64,000 bases of DNA. Origin: Stictocephala bisonia (lineage: Eukaryota; Arthropoda; Insecta; Hemiptera; Membracidae). The notes under the pieces were generated by a model, which ran no database searches, was not told where the DNA came from, and saw nothing but the letters and a program-made list of their open reading frames with translations. The position numbers were made by a program, and so were the translations under genes. The DNA lies in NCBI GenBank assembly GCA_035578905.1, contig JAQJVL010000308.1:962501-1026500 (forward strand), given 5' to 3'. Numbering within the stretch: position 1 is the stretch's first letter; each line of letters begins with the position of its first letter. This document shows, in pieces, positions 44,090 to 55,539 of this stretch.

Positions 44090-45078
44090 AGGGACACGGT
44101 TCGGCCGATCGCTCAAACGGAGGATCGACAGACGGGCGATATTTTTATTGTCAGATCACATGGCGCCGGGCGAACACTCTAACGGGTGTATTTCACAAGG
44201 TGACCTCAATTGCAGCTTAGGTATGGATCAGTAGAGGTGTATTTTATTTCCAGTGATTTATTTTCTGCGTCACAGACGTAAAAGAAAACTCAACAGAAAT
44301 GTATGGGTTCATCCACTTCTCTAGAAAAGGCATTGACTTTGGGCGTTCAATAATCTTTTTTGTGGCTTAAGAAAAAATACGATAGTTTTCTTATAACTAC
44401 TTCAGAATGCCAATTTCCACTTTCGATGAGCTGCTCGCCAAAATGACACCTCGTTACCTTAGGGGATAAACAATCGTGAGGTACAGTGTTTAATAAGAGT
44501 AAATGCTATCAGTTACCAATAAGTTAAGGCAAGAGTGAAATATATTTTATCATGTTATTTACCGAATATCGTAACTAAAAAATTCAAACTACACACAATA
44601 AATAGTGGCATGCACGAGGTCTAAGCTGAAATAACTGTGAGCGGTTTGTTTCCATAACAAACGTATTTGTTTAAGTTCATTTTAATTGTTAGGAACAATG
44701 GTGTTGAGATCAAACGTAAGAAAGAGAGTCGTTAGTCTTAAAGTTCTGTAACTGTTATTAATATTTCACAATATATAATAATAAGAATATAAAACAATGA
44801 AAACAAAAAGTTTGGAAAAGTACTTTAACTATTAATAAGAGAATAATGTTGCTGCTTCATTTAAAAACAGTGAATTAGAGAACGGTGTATACACAATTTC
44901 TTCCCTTGGTTCATTTGACACTTAACCACTGATGATGGAACGGCCGGGCAAATAATCGGACGGGTTTCATGTGTACTGTCTCATTTCTCACAATGTACGT
45001 CTACTTCGTCCTGATGACCGGACATCTGATGATCTCGGACGAGCGATCGCCCAGACCGTGTGTCCGAATCCGTAGCCA
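44090..45078. mobile_element. Non-autonomous DNA transposon with inverted ends (~1 kb)
   Basis: The left end GGCTAGGGACACGGTTCGGC, CGATCGCTC pairs with the right end, whose complement reads GGCTACGGATTCGGACACAC, GGTCTGGGCGATCGCTC. Similarity runs for about 40 bases with a gap. The interior has no coding capacity. Target duplication not determined. Confidence 0.5.
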
Positions 45079-45424
45079 GGTGGCTCAACGGTTCCAATCT
45101 AGACACTGGCGTAGGTTGTAATGCTGACTGATAAGTCAAAGCCGTGATCGGTGACAGGGCAGCGGCATGCAATAGAATAGACAACAGTATGTCTGCCACT
45201 TTTGTTTATATCAACGTGTGTGTTTATATCAATTATGTGTACCCAATTTACTATATAGTTTCCAAGAAATTATGTGTTTACCTATGAAAATTTCAATGAC
45301 ATCATAATTTTCTCCTTTTAGATATACGTTATGTATGACATATCCATTATTAAATGAATCAGTTAACAATTGAATATCACTGCATTTATTTAAGCATATA
45401 AAAGTAACGTGACGTGACAAAAAA

Positions 45425-45560
45425 TTTCATAAGGATTAGAACGTGACCAAGTAATTAATTTTATGATCTTTATAGCCAAGAAAACGTTGTTTCAAGATAT
45501 TGATAAGAACTGTTTTTCTTGAAAAGTTAAAAATCTGAAATTTATAAAACTTATAGAAAA
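45425..45560 (+). repeat. Dispersed repeat C, copy 1 (partner at 63078-63205)
   Basis: TTTCATAAGGATTAGAACGT, GACCAAGTAATTAATTTTA and GAACTGTTTTTCTTGAAAA correspond with few changes to 63078-63205 in the same orientation. Not classified. Confidence 0.55.
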
Positions 45561-46109
45561 CATTCCTGTAAACCAAGTATTTATGGTTTAATGTATGATA
45601 AAATTAATGCGATACATTAACGATTTTTTAGTAATAACAGTAGAAATGTTGATGTAGAGTGAAAAATAGTTAAAATGTCGGTACTTTTCTGTTCCGACTA
45701 AGATAAAAATTATTGAAACTTATAATAATATATTAAAATTCATATTCCAAAACGTACAATTAAACGAAGAAATCAATGTTGTTATTGTATTTGTCATAGG
45801 CTTCTTAGTTTTTAGTAAACAAACTCCAAACTCGGGTACACATAATTTCTGCGCCGACAAATAATACGGTGCAAGGTGATTGTGGACGTTGTGCAAAAAA
45901 AATCTTTTCCACATCAATAGCGGAATTCCTTTTTGCAATAACATATAGAACTGTAGGCTACGTTATGTGGTTAAAATGCACTTAAAACAAAATTGAAAAA
46001 TATATAAAACAACTGGGTTTTTAATACTTTGATTTCGAAAAATGTATTCAATGCCCAGTCCTCTCAAATGTTGAAGCCCCCCCCCCCCGACAATTTTTTC
46101 TGGTAGACC

Positions 46110-46905
46110 TAGAAATTTTATATTCTGAACTTGAACAACACTTTTATTATCTATACAAATATTTAGTTCCTCATTATTTTAAATTCGATTCGTGCAAAAT
46201 GATATATAGTTAGTCTTTTGTGAATTTAAAATTAATTAAATTGTTATTGTTACAGAAATGTTGAATGTTTGCTAGCTCCACAAAAGAGTGAAGTTCTAAC
46301 TCCGTATCTATTTTTGCAGACATTATAACATTAGATCCGTCTGCATAAAAACAGAGCTGGTTTTTAATATGATTTAGTTTATTAAGGCACTCTGGCATGT
46401 GTTTCATAAATCAGATAAACAGCAATGGTCCAGGTATAGAGCCTTGGGGTACCCCGTACTTAACTCTTTGAGATGTCGATTGATATTTTATTATTTGGGT
46501 TTTGCCAGTTTCAGTTATCTCTACGTATTGTTATTAGTTAGCTAAATAAGATTCAAACCATTTTAAATATGAATATTTTATTCCTAGCTCACTTAGTTTG
46601 TTAATCATTTTAACATGAGAAATGCTATCGAAGGCTTTAGAAAGGCCAATGAATATTTCTGTAACCTTTCGGTTCTCATCTATTAAGTCACTAACTGATT
46701 CTATAAAACTTATTAAGGCGGTGATTGTTGAACTATTTTTCCAAAACCCGTGTTGTTCTTGGTCATAGAGATCATAATATTCTAAGTGTTTAGTTAACCT
46801 TAAATGCATAACTATTTAAAAAACATTAGATATAGAGGGTAAAATGGACACTAGACGATAATTTTTAGTATTTGTTTCCTCTCATCTTTTTTATATTGGG
46901 ACCAC
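46110..46905 (-). pseudogene. LINE (family 3), reverse transcriptase
   Basis: Minus-strand frames encode DLYDQEQHGFWKNSSTITAL, KVTEIFIGLSKAFDSISHVK (motif A with Asp), KYGVPQGSIPGPLLFI (motif B) and LCFYADGSNVIMSAKI (motif C, where the second Asp of YADD is Gly). The YADD to YADG change plus stops at about 46410-46535 make it inactive. A solo LTR interrupts it just upstream. Confidence 0.82.
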
Positions 46906-46908
46906 CTT

Positions 46909-47661
46909 TGAAATCAGATCGTGGTTACGATCCACGGACCTCTGGTTTATGGGCCCAGGACACTTCCATTTGCAACCCACCATCGAAAATCATTACTGAA
47001 CCCATCGAGGATAGGTGCGAAGGCACAGGACTCTGGAGGACACAGGACAAAAAACACAATTCACGTCAAAAATGTAATTTATTGACAAGAGAAAAACAAA
47101 TTTTTAAAATCAGCAGACGTTTAATAAAAAAATTTGTAATTGAAAATTTTTCCTGTTGCCAGTTTTAAAGTTAATCAAATATGTGTAGGCCTATCCAAAC
47201 AAAATTTAAGAGAAATTTTCAGAAAAGTAGTAATAATAAAAAATGTAACAACAATAAATTAAATAAGAACTAACAAAATATAAGAATGGCTTAATAAAAA
47301 TAAAAATGTTCAATAAAGGAATAAAAAATAAATAACAACAAAATAATTACGTAACAAATCACAACTAACAAATACATGAATAAATACTAATAAAATAACA
47401 CTTAACAAATAAATAAATACCTAACCACAGAATAATAAAATGACAAAATTTAAATTTCATAGACAGCCTTAATACAAAAGCCAAACAGAACTCTAGCCAG
47501 AGATAGAATGAGATTGTCGGCTACAAGAACTGCCGAGCGGCGAAAAGTCAGACGAACATGAAAAGGAAACACGGAACAACGAAAAGAAACACAGAGACAC
47601 AAACTAAAACCTACGAGAGTAATTCGGTCAAACCCAGAGACGACCCGACTGTGCTACGGCA
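46909..47661. mobile_element. Solo LTR inserted in the LINE
   Basis: 753 bp starting TGAAATCAGATCGTGG and ending GTGCTACGGCA (TG...CA), flanked by CACCTT on both sides (46903-46908 and 47662-47667). LINE coding sequence stops at one border and resumes at the other: the KGGPNIK-like region on the left, RLHICK-like on the right. No internal retroelement genes are present, so this fits recombination between the two LTRs of a full element. Orientation not decided; a 6-bp duplication is at the long end for Gypsy or BEL types. Confidence 0.68.
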
Positions 47662-48120
47662 CACCTTACAAATATGTAGCCGTTTAGGAAAAATCTCAGA
47701 GATAAAGAAGCATTTACTATGTGTAAGATAGGCTTTATTAATGGTTCTTTTGCAAATTTAAAAACTCTCATCGGTACCTCATCATAACTGCTAACCACTT
47801 GTTATTGAGAGCGCTGAAAATATTGTTCAGCTCATCCTCACATAGTAGGGAACTCCTAAAGTTGGGATTTGCTCTCTACTAGTCTTTACATTGTTTACAT
47901 TATTTATAGTTTTTGAAATTTCATGTAGGATATTTTCAATAATGCTTATAAAATAGTTATTAAAACGATTGGGAACACGTTAATGATCTGAAACAGTGCT
48001 ATTATCAGATTTTATTTTAATAACACGTAGTTTTCTTTGTCTCTTTATTAATAACTTCCCGTGCAGTTTTTCCTACATTGGTTCAGTAGTTTTGGATATA
48101 TTGTGGCAGATTTAACAACT
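47662..48120 (-). pseudogene. LINE (family 3), region between endonuclease and reverse transcriptase
   Basis: Minus-strand fragments FNNYFISIIENILHEISK and DELNNIFSALNNKWLAVM resemble the 'FNxFFxxI ... ExxxIIxxLKxKxSxGxDxI' stretch preceding RT in LINEs. Degenerate, multiple stops. Confidence 0.5.
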
Positions 48121-48336
48121 CTCAAGCTGTCTTTCATTTAAGGTTATTTATCAATGTATACTTTCATTGATAAGAACTCTTTGTCTAATTAGTTAATGAA
48201 CTGTGCATTAGTTAATCAAACCTGTAGAGAAACAATGGATGAATAAAATACAAGTAATTAAACTGACATTTTATTTTAGAAATAAAATTCAATTTTTAAT
48301 TATTGACTATTCTTTGACAAACATAAGTTAACGACG
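48121..48336 (+). other. Possible 5' region of a secreted-protein gene
   Basis: AT-rich sequence just upstream of a candidate signal-peptide exon. No TATA box placed convincingly. Confidence 0.25.
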
Positions 48337-48414
48337 ATGAATGTTAAGAAAATGCCTGCAATGACCAGCTCAGCACTTGTATGTTGTTTGATAATCTTCA
48401 CTTTTGGACATTCT
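48337..48414 (+). CDS. Candidate first coding exon with signal peptide
   Basis: The ATG at 48337 opens 26 codons: MNVKKMPAMTSSALVCCLII followed by FTFGHS. A basic start, a hydrophobic core (ALVCCLIIFTFG) and a small/polar end look like a secretion signal with cleavage at or just after the exon end. The frame ends in phase 0 at a strong donor, TTCT|GTAAGTG. No following exon could be identified in the next 15 kb, so this may be a gene whose other exons lie beyond or in unrecognised sequence, or a chance match. It is on the same strand as the serine protease. Confidence 0.4.
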
Positions 48415-49139
48415 GTAAGTGTTAGTCACTAACATAAGCACAAATTGAGATTACTAAACTATAAAATAAATTCATATTTTTTAGTCTCCTCATGTTTTAC
48501 TAAAAATTAAACATTGGCGTTTCCTCATAAATATATTATTAGAGTTTTGATATTTAATCAGCTGTGGTCAGTAATAAATAAAAAAAACATAAAAAACAAA
48601 CAAAAAACACGCGCGCACACACACACACAATTACTCAGAGTTTGCTTTATGTCTAACAAGCTCAAGATGTGTTACAATGAGCTCTAAGATGTTAGCTTTA
48701 GTATCCTACTGTGGCGGCCTTAGTATCAGACTTTAGCATATTACTGTTGCGGCTGGTAAGGTACCTTGGGGTTCACATCTTAAATACCCCCTATAAGAGA
48801 GGTGCCCATCCCCATAACTATAAAGGTGTTATATAAGGATACCTTTTTTATAATGTTTTATAAAAAAAAAGGTATAATGTTTTTAATGTGACTTTTGACA
48901 ACGTACAATGGATGTGAACATGGAGTTTTTACTCTGAAACCGGTTATCCAATAAATAGGATTTTGTAGCTGAAGACGACAAAAGGTACGTTAACCTTATT
49001 ATTTGTTAACTTTATATCTGAAAACAATATGAAACATGATTATTTTTTAACATTGGCACGATTATGACAAAACAAACATTTGTTGTTTTCTGTTTTACGA
49101 TCATGTTATTGTAAAATAATATATCTATGCTGCATACTA
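48415..49139. other. AT-rich sequence with an (AC)n run
   Basis: CGCGCGCACACACACACACA lies at 48609-48628. Otherwise no feature. Confidence 0.4.
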
Positions 49140-50110
49140 ATATATCCGAAAAGTGTTTTATATTAGTCTTTGAAACATGTGAAAATATATCTTACACCAT
49201 AAGTTACCTGTACAAACTCTCCTGGCTTTTCTTCATTGATGAAATCAATGTTACAGTCAACATCATCATGATCAATATTTGAATTGAAATTGGGCGAGTT
49301 CTTGAGCAAACTGTTAACAACTACTGCCGTTGTGCATGGTTCATCATTACATATCACAGGTTTTGTTGATTTGAATACACAGTTAAGCAAATTTCCTCAT
49401 CTGCCTGGACGTTGTCTTTAACGCTAAACACTGTAGATGAGTGCTTCCCCATACATACTACCTCATTCAGTACCTACATGAATTGTAGGGCGCCTGGGTG
49501 GTCGTAGGTTTTCCCCATACTTCTTATGTAAGAAAAAAGGTTTTCTAGAATATCTTGATTTAATTTTGATGTAAGAAGAATGACATATTGTAAGTGCATT
49601 GTAAGTAAGCGAATAAGTCCTTAGCGATTTATTTGTTTTGAGAATACCTTTCTGGAACGGAAGTCGGCATGTCTTCCCCCTTACAACCATTTTATCAATA
49701 AAATCTGACATTCTGTCCAATATCTGTAGTTGTTGGTCACTATGTAGCCCATAACCACACTTTTCTCGTTTTTTTTCCGTAAGCCACCTGAGAATTTAAC
49801 TCGTCAAACCAATCGTTAAAAATACTTAAAACGTCAGCTGTTGGTTTCCAGCTTTTACTTAAAAGTCCTTCTTTTCCAACAAATCTACAGCCTTAGAGAC
49901 AGAATTAGAGAATAACTGGACAGCAAGTTTAACATTTTGTTTGTTTTTTGGAAATAGATGTTCTCTTTGCAATTTAAAGGCAACCTTGATATCATTTTTC
50001 TGTTGATCAATGATTTTTTCCAAACATTCTTTAGTTATGTGGTTTGTTTCATAAATGAAACTCTTATCAACAAAGTGATTTCTGGCTAATTTAAATAGAT
50101 GGGGTGCGTC
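49140..50110 (-). pseudogene. THAP/P-element-type transposase, middle and C-terminal parts
   Basis: On the minus strand 50110-49860 encodes GDAPHLFKLARNHFVDKSFI and NKQNVKLAVQLFSNSVSKAV, which match 'ADxPHLLKxxRNxF' and 'MxVKLAxQLFS' of P-element/THAP9 transposases. Then follow LDRMSDFIDKMVVRGKTCRL, PFQKGI, and DILENLFSYIRSMG-like residues in an adjacent frame (49500-49560), the C-terminal region. P-element enzymes use GTP and cut DNA with staggered ends. Several frameshifts and stops show decay. Confidence 0.72.
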
Positions 50111-50119
50111 ACCAAATAT

Positions 50120-51010
50120 TTAAAAAGCTCTTGAGCTGTAATGCGGGTTCTTAAAGGTTGTATGAACTGGAGTAATGCTACAGTCTGCTCTGAACATTTC
50201 AGTAAAGATTGCTCTGTAGTATCTTTACAACATTCACTGATTAATTACAGCCCAAAATCTTTCAGAGATCTAAAACAAAATGCAGTACCAACTCTAAATC
50301 TTCCCAATCCAACACGGCTGAAAATGAAACTTCAGCTCAAAATGTTAGGTTAAAATATCGGGAAAGAAAAAACATTGTTCTCGAACTTGTAAATAATGTA
50401 CGTAGATGATTTAAATAATGCAGATCATGTAAATAGTTTAAATGGTGTAAATAATGTAATAGATGATTCATACCATGATTGTCGATATAGTGGAACTAAC
50501 ACTAGCATTTTCAGTTGCACTAAATGTGATTTGAAAACGCCAGAGGAAATAATTAGTGAAACGGCCAACAAAATTAAATATTTAGAGTCACAGAATGCAT
50601 AACTAAAAACCAACAAGGAAAAGGTAATGAAATCTCACGAAGCTTTAGTTGATTCACTGTATGAGCAAATTAATACATTAAAAAATAGTAAAGAAAATAT
50701 TGAAATACGCTTAAATAATATTTTGTCCTCTATATTTACTCCTGGACAGGTTCTAGGAACCGATATTATCTTATAGGTTCTAGGGCCAGAAGAACAGGAG
50801 ACGGCTATAAAACAGACACCAACATAATCGATCAACCGAAAAATCACTCAAACGTTCGATTGGATTACAGCAAAAAACTATTTATATTTTTAGGTTACAT
50901 TAGAAGATTACCTGAAAATGTACTAACTAACTCAACAAATAGTCGAATACGTCATTTAACTGAAACATCGAACAACATGGATAACAGAGTTACAGAAAGG
51001 CTTTGAAGAC
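50120..51010 (+). pseudogene. THAP domain and coiled coil of a P-element-type transposase, opposite strand
   Basis: 50141-50330 encodes NWSNATVCSEHFSKDCSV and FRDLKQNAVPTLNLP: the second half of a C2CH THAP zinc finger (Cys, His and the closing AVPT). From 50540 a coiled coil follows (ETANKIKYLESQNA; then EALVDSLYEQINTLKNSKEN), and IFTPGQVLG (about 50735) matches the 'LSPxQI' segment after the coiled coil. The THAP finger is the sequence-specific DNA-binding domain of these enzymes. It faces away from the C-terminal half at 49140-50110, suggesting an inversion or two copies. Confidence 0.65.
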
Positions 51011-51404
51011 TTTACCTACCACAGGTAGAAAGAGATATTTGAACATGTCTAGAAATAAAATCGATGATTGGGATTCGCTACGAGAACAAACTGTTAAAAA
51101 CATAAACCAAAAATCAGAAGAACGATTTTTGGTTAATGTAAAAATATAAACAAAAATGTATTCAACTGATTTTGTTTTCCTATAAAAGGAAATAACGCCA
51201 ATCATATATCTTTATTGAATACAAATGCAGGAAAAAATGTTGATTACATTTATAACATGTACAGCCATAATAACCTGGCTGTTTCCATGCGGCAATTGGT
51301 CATCTGTTATATTGTTTACAGTGTTCATTGTTACAGTCAATCGTAGTTTGGTTAATGCCATTTTTAGGTCAGTTGCCATGGATCATCATCATCTTTTTCA
51401 AAAG
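51011..51404. other. Degenerate sequence downstream of the THAP fragment
   Basis: Possibly further transposase remnant (SLLNTNAGKNVDYIYNMYSH near 51210-51270), but no motif allows an assignment. Confidence 0.3.
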
Positions 51405-51480
51405 ATACCACTGTACGTGTAGGGGCGGGCGGGTGGGTCATTACCACTGTACGTGTAGGGGTGGGTGGGTGGGTCAATAC
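51405..51480 (+). repeat. G-rich minisatellite, two units
   Basis: CACTGTACGTGTAGGGGCGG with GCGGGTGGGTCATTACCACT and a second unit GGGTGGGTGGGTGGG. Same family as 9150, 31050 and 37195. Confidence 0.85.
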
Positions 51481-51559
51481 TACTGTACTTTACAAGGATG
51501 TTAATATAGGTTAGTGACATATTGTGATTATATCGTTACAGGCAATGAGCTCAGTCATA

Positions 51560-51720
51560 TGAGGGGAAGTCCTTAATGCCATGACTTTCCAGTTTATCAA
51601 GCAGCATTCTTTGGTCAACACAAATCAAATGCTTTCAACAAGTTTAGAAAAACACTTAAAGAGGGGTTCTGACATTTTAATCCACACAATAAGGTCCGTG
51701 ATTGCTACTTAATGACAGTT
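51560..51720 (-). pseudogene. Scrap of LINE reverse transcriptase
   Basis: Minus-strand translation gives ICVDQRMLLDKLESHGIKD, matching the 'FDCVDHKILLxKLESHGI' stretch of LINE reverse transcriptases, also present at 29577-30218. Only ~50 codons remain. Confidence 0.55.
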
Positions 51721-54430
51721 TCGTACTCACTTTAAAATCGATCGTAATGGTACTTTCTCTTATCAAAATACGATTTTAAAGTTGGTAAATAATTTCTGGA
51801 ATACGACATCTGCTCTCAAAATAACGTCAAGTGGGAGACATTGTACAGTTCAAACACCGAAAACATTAAACAGTTTCGCGAATGTCCGCAGGGACGGACT
51901 AGGCCAGTGCCTACTATCGGATTTTTATTACATACCTCTGACTTTGCGGCGCTACTGTATTTACAAAACAAAAGCTAACAAACATCTAACCACATATTCA
52001 TGTTCCCTGTTTATTCTACTTTATAACAGTACCAACAGGTTTTACTTTTTATTTTACGTGTCAAAATGTTTGTGAGTTACAACTAACGCAACTTTTTGAA
52101 ACTAGTGACTTTGAATTGTCATTTTTTTTAAAGTATTGGAGATAATATTTTTTCTTGTTCACCAATTATAACTAGAGCTATTAAGTGCAGTATACTGGAA
52201 TTTCACGTTGAAATAATTAACCGTCATTACGTTAGTAGTGTTTGTCCAAGCTCCTTGTATTTCCTTAACATGTTCGATTACAGAAATAATGTTTCATTGA
52301 AATAAAGAGAACTACTGACTGAAGTCAATACACTATAAGAATAATCATAATAAACCCTGGAAATATTTTTATTTACAGTTTTAAGTTTTACAGCTCGTGG
52401 CTGGCATGAACAGTCTGTAGTGGTTCTACTTTTGTCGAGCGTAAAACCTGTTTTTTATTGTTTTAGATACAAAAGTTGTTGCATATAAATCATTACATTA
52501 TTTATATTTAGCTTAGTTTATAGAATAAGATGTCTCATGCAATCTAAACCAAATAATATTAATTCAATTAATTTATTCATAAAGTACATAATAGTTTAAA
52601 TTACATAGCAGCATAAAAATTAATCTCTTTAGCATATCTGCTAATTAACTATAATTTGAGGTAAATACTTTACACGATAATTATTTATCTTTGTCACAAA
52701 TTGAATTTTAAGAAGACAAGTTTTCCATTTTAACCTACGTATTATTGGCCAATTGAAATTACTATTTAAAGAGTTATTAACTGTAATGAAAATATAAATT
52801 TTATACCATTAGAATCCTTGTTCTTTTTAGTACAGTGAGGTTTAGCTTCTTTTACAAAAATAATTTTTAGCTGTTATTTTAGACAATTCTAAAAAATGCT
52901 TGCATATAGACGTTTCTCATCGGGTGGTAGAAGTTCGGAGAAATCCTCACAGAGTCTGCAGTCTTGTCGATTCCATCTAAGATGTCACACTTCACAGATA
53001 TGTGTGCTATCTATCTTTTATGGAATTATAGTTATAATTTGTAATTAAAAAATTATGTTTGTACTTTAATAGTTTTCAAAATCATTCTTGGCCAATAAAC
53101 AATGTACAATATTGTAATGGACTTCGTGTTTTATAAAATAATAAACTTATAAACTAAAAACAATAATACTTTAGTCTAATTAATGTCTTATAAATATAAC
53201 ATAACAATTAATTTCTCATAAAATATTTAAGAACTTTAACATAAGCATATGAAAAAAGAGAACAAAACTAATGAACTAACACTTTTTATAACTAGGCCTA
53301 CTAATAAATAAACAAATTTATTGAATGTAAGGAAAGATTATTGGGGCATAACTAGAAAAAGTAAATATTGAGTTATCTAAAAGTAAAATAGTTGCCTTTT
53401 GTGTTATTGTTTTTTTCAGTAGGCCTAATATAAATCTAATAATTATACATTTGACAAACATAGTTTTTAATGTCGAAAGTAATGAAATTATTAGTATTAT
53501 AATTATAATTTTATCATTACTGTATATTACTAATATTGTTATAATGTATTATTTTAATAAAAATACTATAGCAAAAAACATCGAAAGGCTATTTACTTAA
53601 TTTTCTACCTGTAATGAACGAGGCTGACAGATTAATATATTACATTTGTTTTTGTCAAGCTATGCTGAAATTTCATTTGACAATCTTATTCTCAAAATAT
53701 TAACATTTTAAATTAATAATTAGGCTTAAATGTCTGTGGTGCTAGGGAAGTTAATATGGTGCAATTATTAATAATGGTATATTTGTAGGGGTATGAGGAT
53801 TTTTTCTGGAGGTGTTCACTCTACTTGTTATTACATAAACTGTGTGAACCCTGTGGTGACAGACTTTAACAGATTGTCAACCCATTCCGGTTGTACACAA
53901 CAAAGCCAACAGGTGCGGCGGCATTGAGTCACAAGTTTCAATAGAATAGCCTTAGTGAGGGACATTCGTTTATGTTTTGTCACAGTTTAAAAAAACGAAA
54001 CTTGTTTAGTTACTGTCTGTGCAACCAATAAAACACAACTTTTCTGACATAGTACAAAGATATAAAAAAGCATATATCTTTTCTCACCATGTGGGAAACT
54101 ACTCAAAAACACGATTTGATACAAGTGGTACGTTTATACGTTTTAGTTGGGTTGCATGTAGAATACCACAATGCAGTTTATTTATACAATCACACGAAAC
54201 TTGATGTTTTACGAGCGTTCCGTATGTACTCTGACAGACGTCATCATGCAGAGTACGTATGTAAAGTACATGAGTAGTAGTACAGTCAGATTTCACAAAG
54301 TATGATGTTATTTGGATCATTCTCCTCTATTTTTTTAAAGAAGGTTTTATCTTTAGTCAAATTATTTAATATAAAAAATGAATAATATCAATATCAACTC
54401 CATCTCAAATTTATAATATAAAGAATTAAT
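51721..54430. other. AT-rich sequence without recognised genes
   Basis: 2.7 kb with only short chance frames. A frame at 51782-52075 has no recognisable motif. Palindromic CGCAGGGACGGACTAGGCC-like sequence near 51888 may be the edge of an unidentified element. Confidence 0.35.
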
Positions 54431-54439
54431 TATTAACGA

Positions 54440-55500
54440 TGAAATCCGCTCCTCCAGCTCTCAATTTGGTGCCTCAACTGGTAACGGTCGGGCTCCATGA
54501 ACAAATTACTGATGAAGGAATGGACTTGGGCAGACAAAGTTGAAGTTTGCTCATATTCGTTACCAGCAACTGCGTTGAACACTATAAATTCAATAGTGGC
54601 TAAATTAATCGGAAGAAAATGGGTAAATTGTACATCCAGAGGTTCATACCAGGGAAGGTGTTCATCTGCAGTGGTTCAACACAACACCGAAAAAGCCCTT
54701 TATAGCTTAGGCCTACATCAAGCCATGTACAAAAAAATCTTGGATTATTTACAAAAATAACAGAAAAAGAAAGGAAAAACAGTAAAACAAAGAGAAAAAA
54801 GTAAATGCAAAAATTCAATACTTGCAAAGTATAAAATAAAAGATTATGAACCATTAGCTAGGCGCCCAGATTTAGGCCTAGAAGAAATCAATTCAAAAAT
54901 GCGTCGGCCGAGTTTATGGATAGTCTTAAATAAAAAAAGAAAAAACACAGACGTAGAAATACAAAAAAATTAAGAGGGTGACCATCATTCAAAGCAATAA
55001 TACTCTGTGGCTGTAAACGAAAAGAAATCTATTGACTGCATTAAATGTTGGGCGTGTGTGTAAAATGAAGGCTAGCACAGGTGCGAGTCAATCGTACAAC
55101 AGGTGGTCTACTCAACAATCGACCGTGACGCCATGGCTTATGGGAAAAAACATGGAGACCCTAGGAAGTATCCTCCTACTTAGGCAAGCCAATAAAACCA
55201 CGTGGACTTTTCAAAGATATAGACTACCCTTTTCTAGGTGCCAGTCCAGATCTTATAGACGATGATGGATTAATTGGAATTAATGGTCAATCATATGTTA
55301 AAAACGTTACACCAAATGAGGCCATCACTACTAAAATGGTGAATTTTTGGTCAGTAACTAAAGATGATAAAATGGAAAATCTGAAAAAACACAACTAAGG
55401 GCAGCTGAACATAACAGAACGAAATTATTGCAACTTTGTGTTTTGGACTCCAAAAGGATTCAAAACTGAATTGCATAATCTGTAAATAAGATAAGCTTTA
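54440..55500 (+). pseudogene. YqaJ-type exonuclease (recombinase) domain protein, decayed
   Basis: The 5' part (54497-54760) reads EWTWADKVEVCSYSLPATAL and NCTSRGSYQGRCSSAVVQHN. The YqaJ domain follows: SIDRDAMAYGKKHG-like (with one change, TIDRDAMAYGKKHG, near 55115), then DYPFLGASPDLIDDDGLIGI (about 55220-55280), where Asp of 'ASPD' and the next acidic residue are the nuclease metal ligands; the expected 'E-x-K' is replaced by INGQ. GQLNITERNYCNFVFWTPKG (about 55400) closes the domain. YqaJ nucleases belong to the lambda-exonuclease-like fold and are multicopy in some insect genomes, presumably as parts of mobile elements. Several frameshifts and stops. Confidence 0.65.
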
Positions 55501-55539
55501 TAAAAATTGCATTCTTCCATAAATAAATCCTATATAAGT

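Larger units (their letters stand above)
43801..46109. mobile_element. Possible DNA-transposon-like insertion within the LINE
   Basis: This segment separates two parts of one LINE. Its left edge (AGGGGGCTCAGGGGGCTGGA, CTCTCCCGAAATTGT, near 43816-43850) and right edge (AAGCCCCCCCCCCCCGACAA near 46075) resemble the G/C-rich ends followed by AAATT of some cut-and-paste elements, but a clean terminal repeat and target duplication could not be defined. Confidence 0.3.

Noticed and set aside
51225..51422. 65-codon frame with hydrophobic segments
   Set aside because: Overlaps degenerate sequence after the THAP remnant and runs into the minisatellite; no domain recognised.
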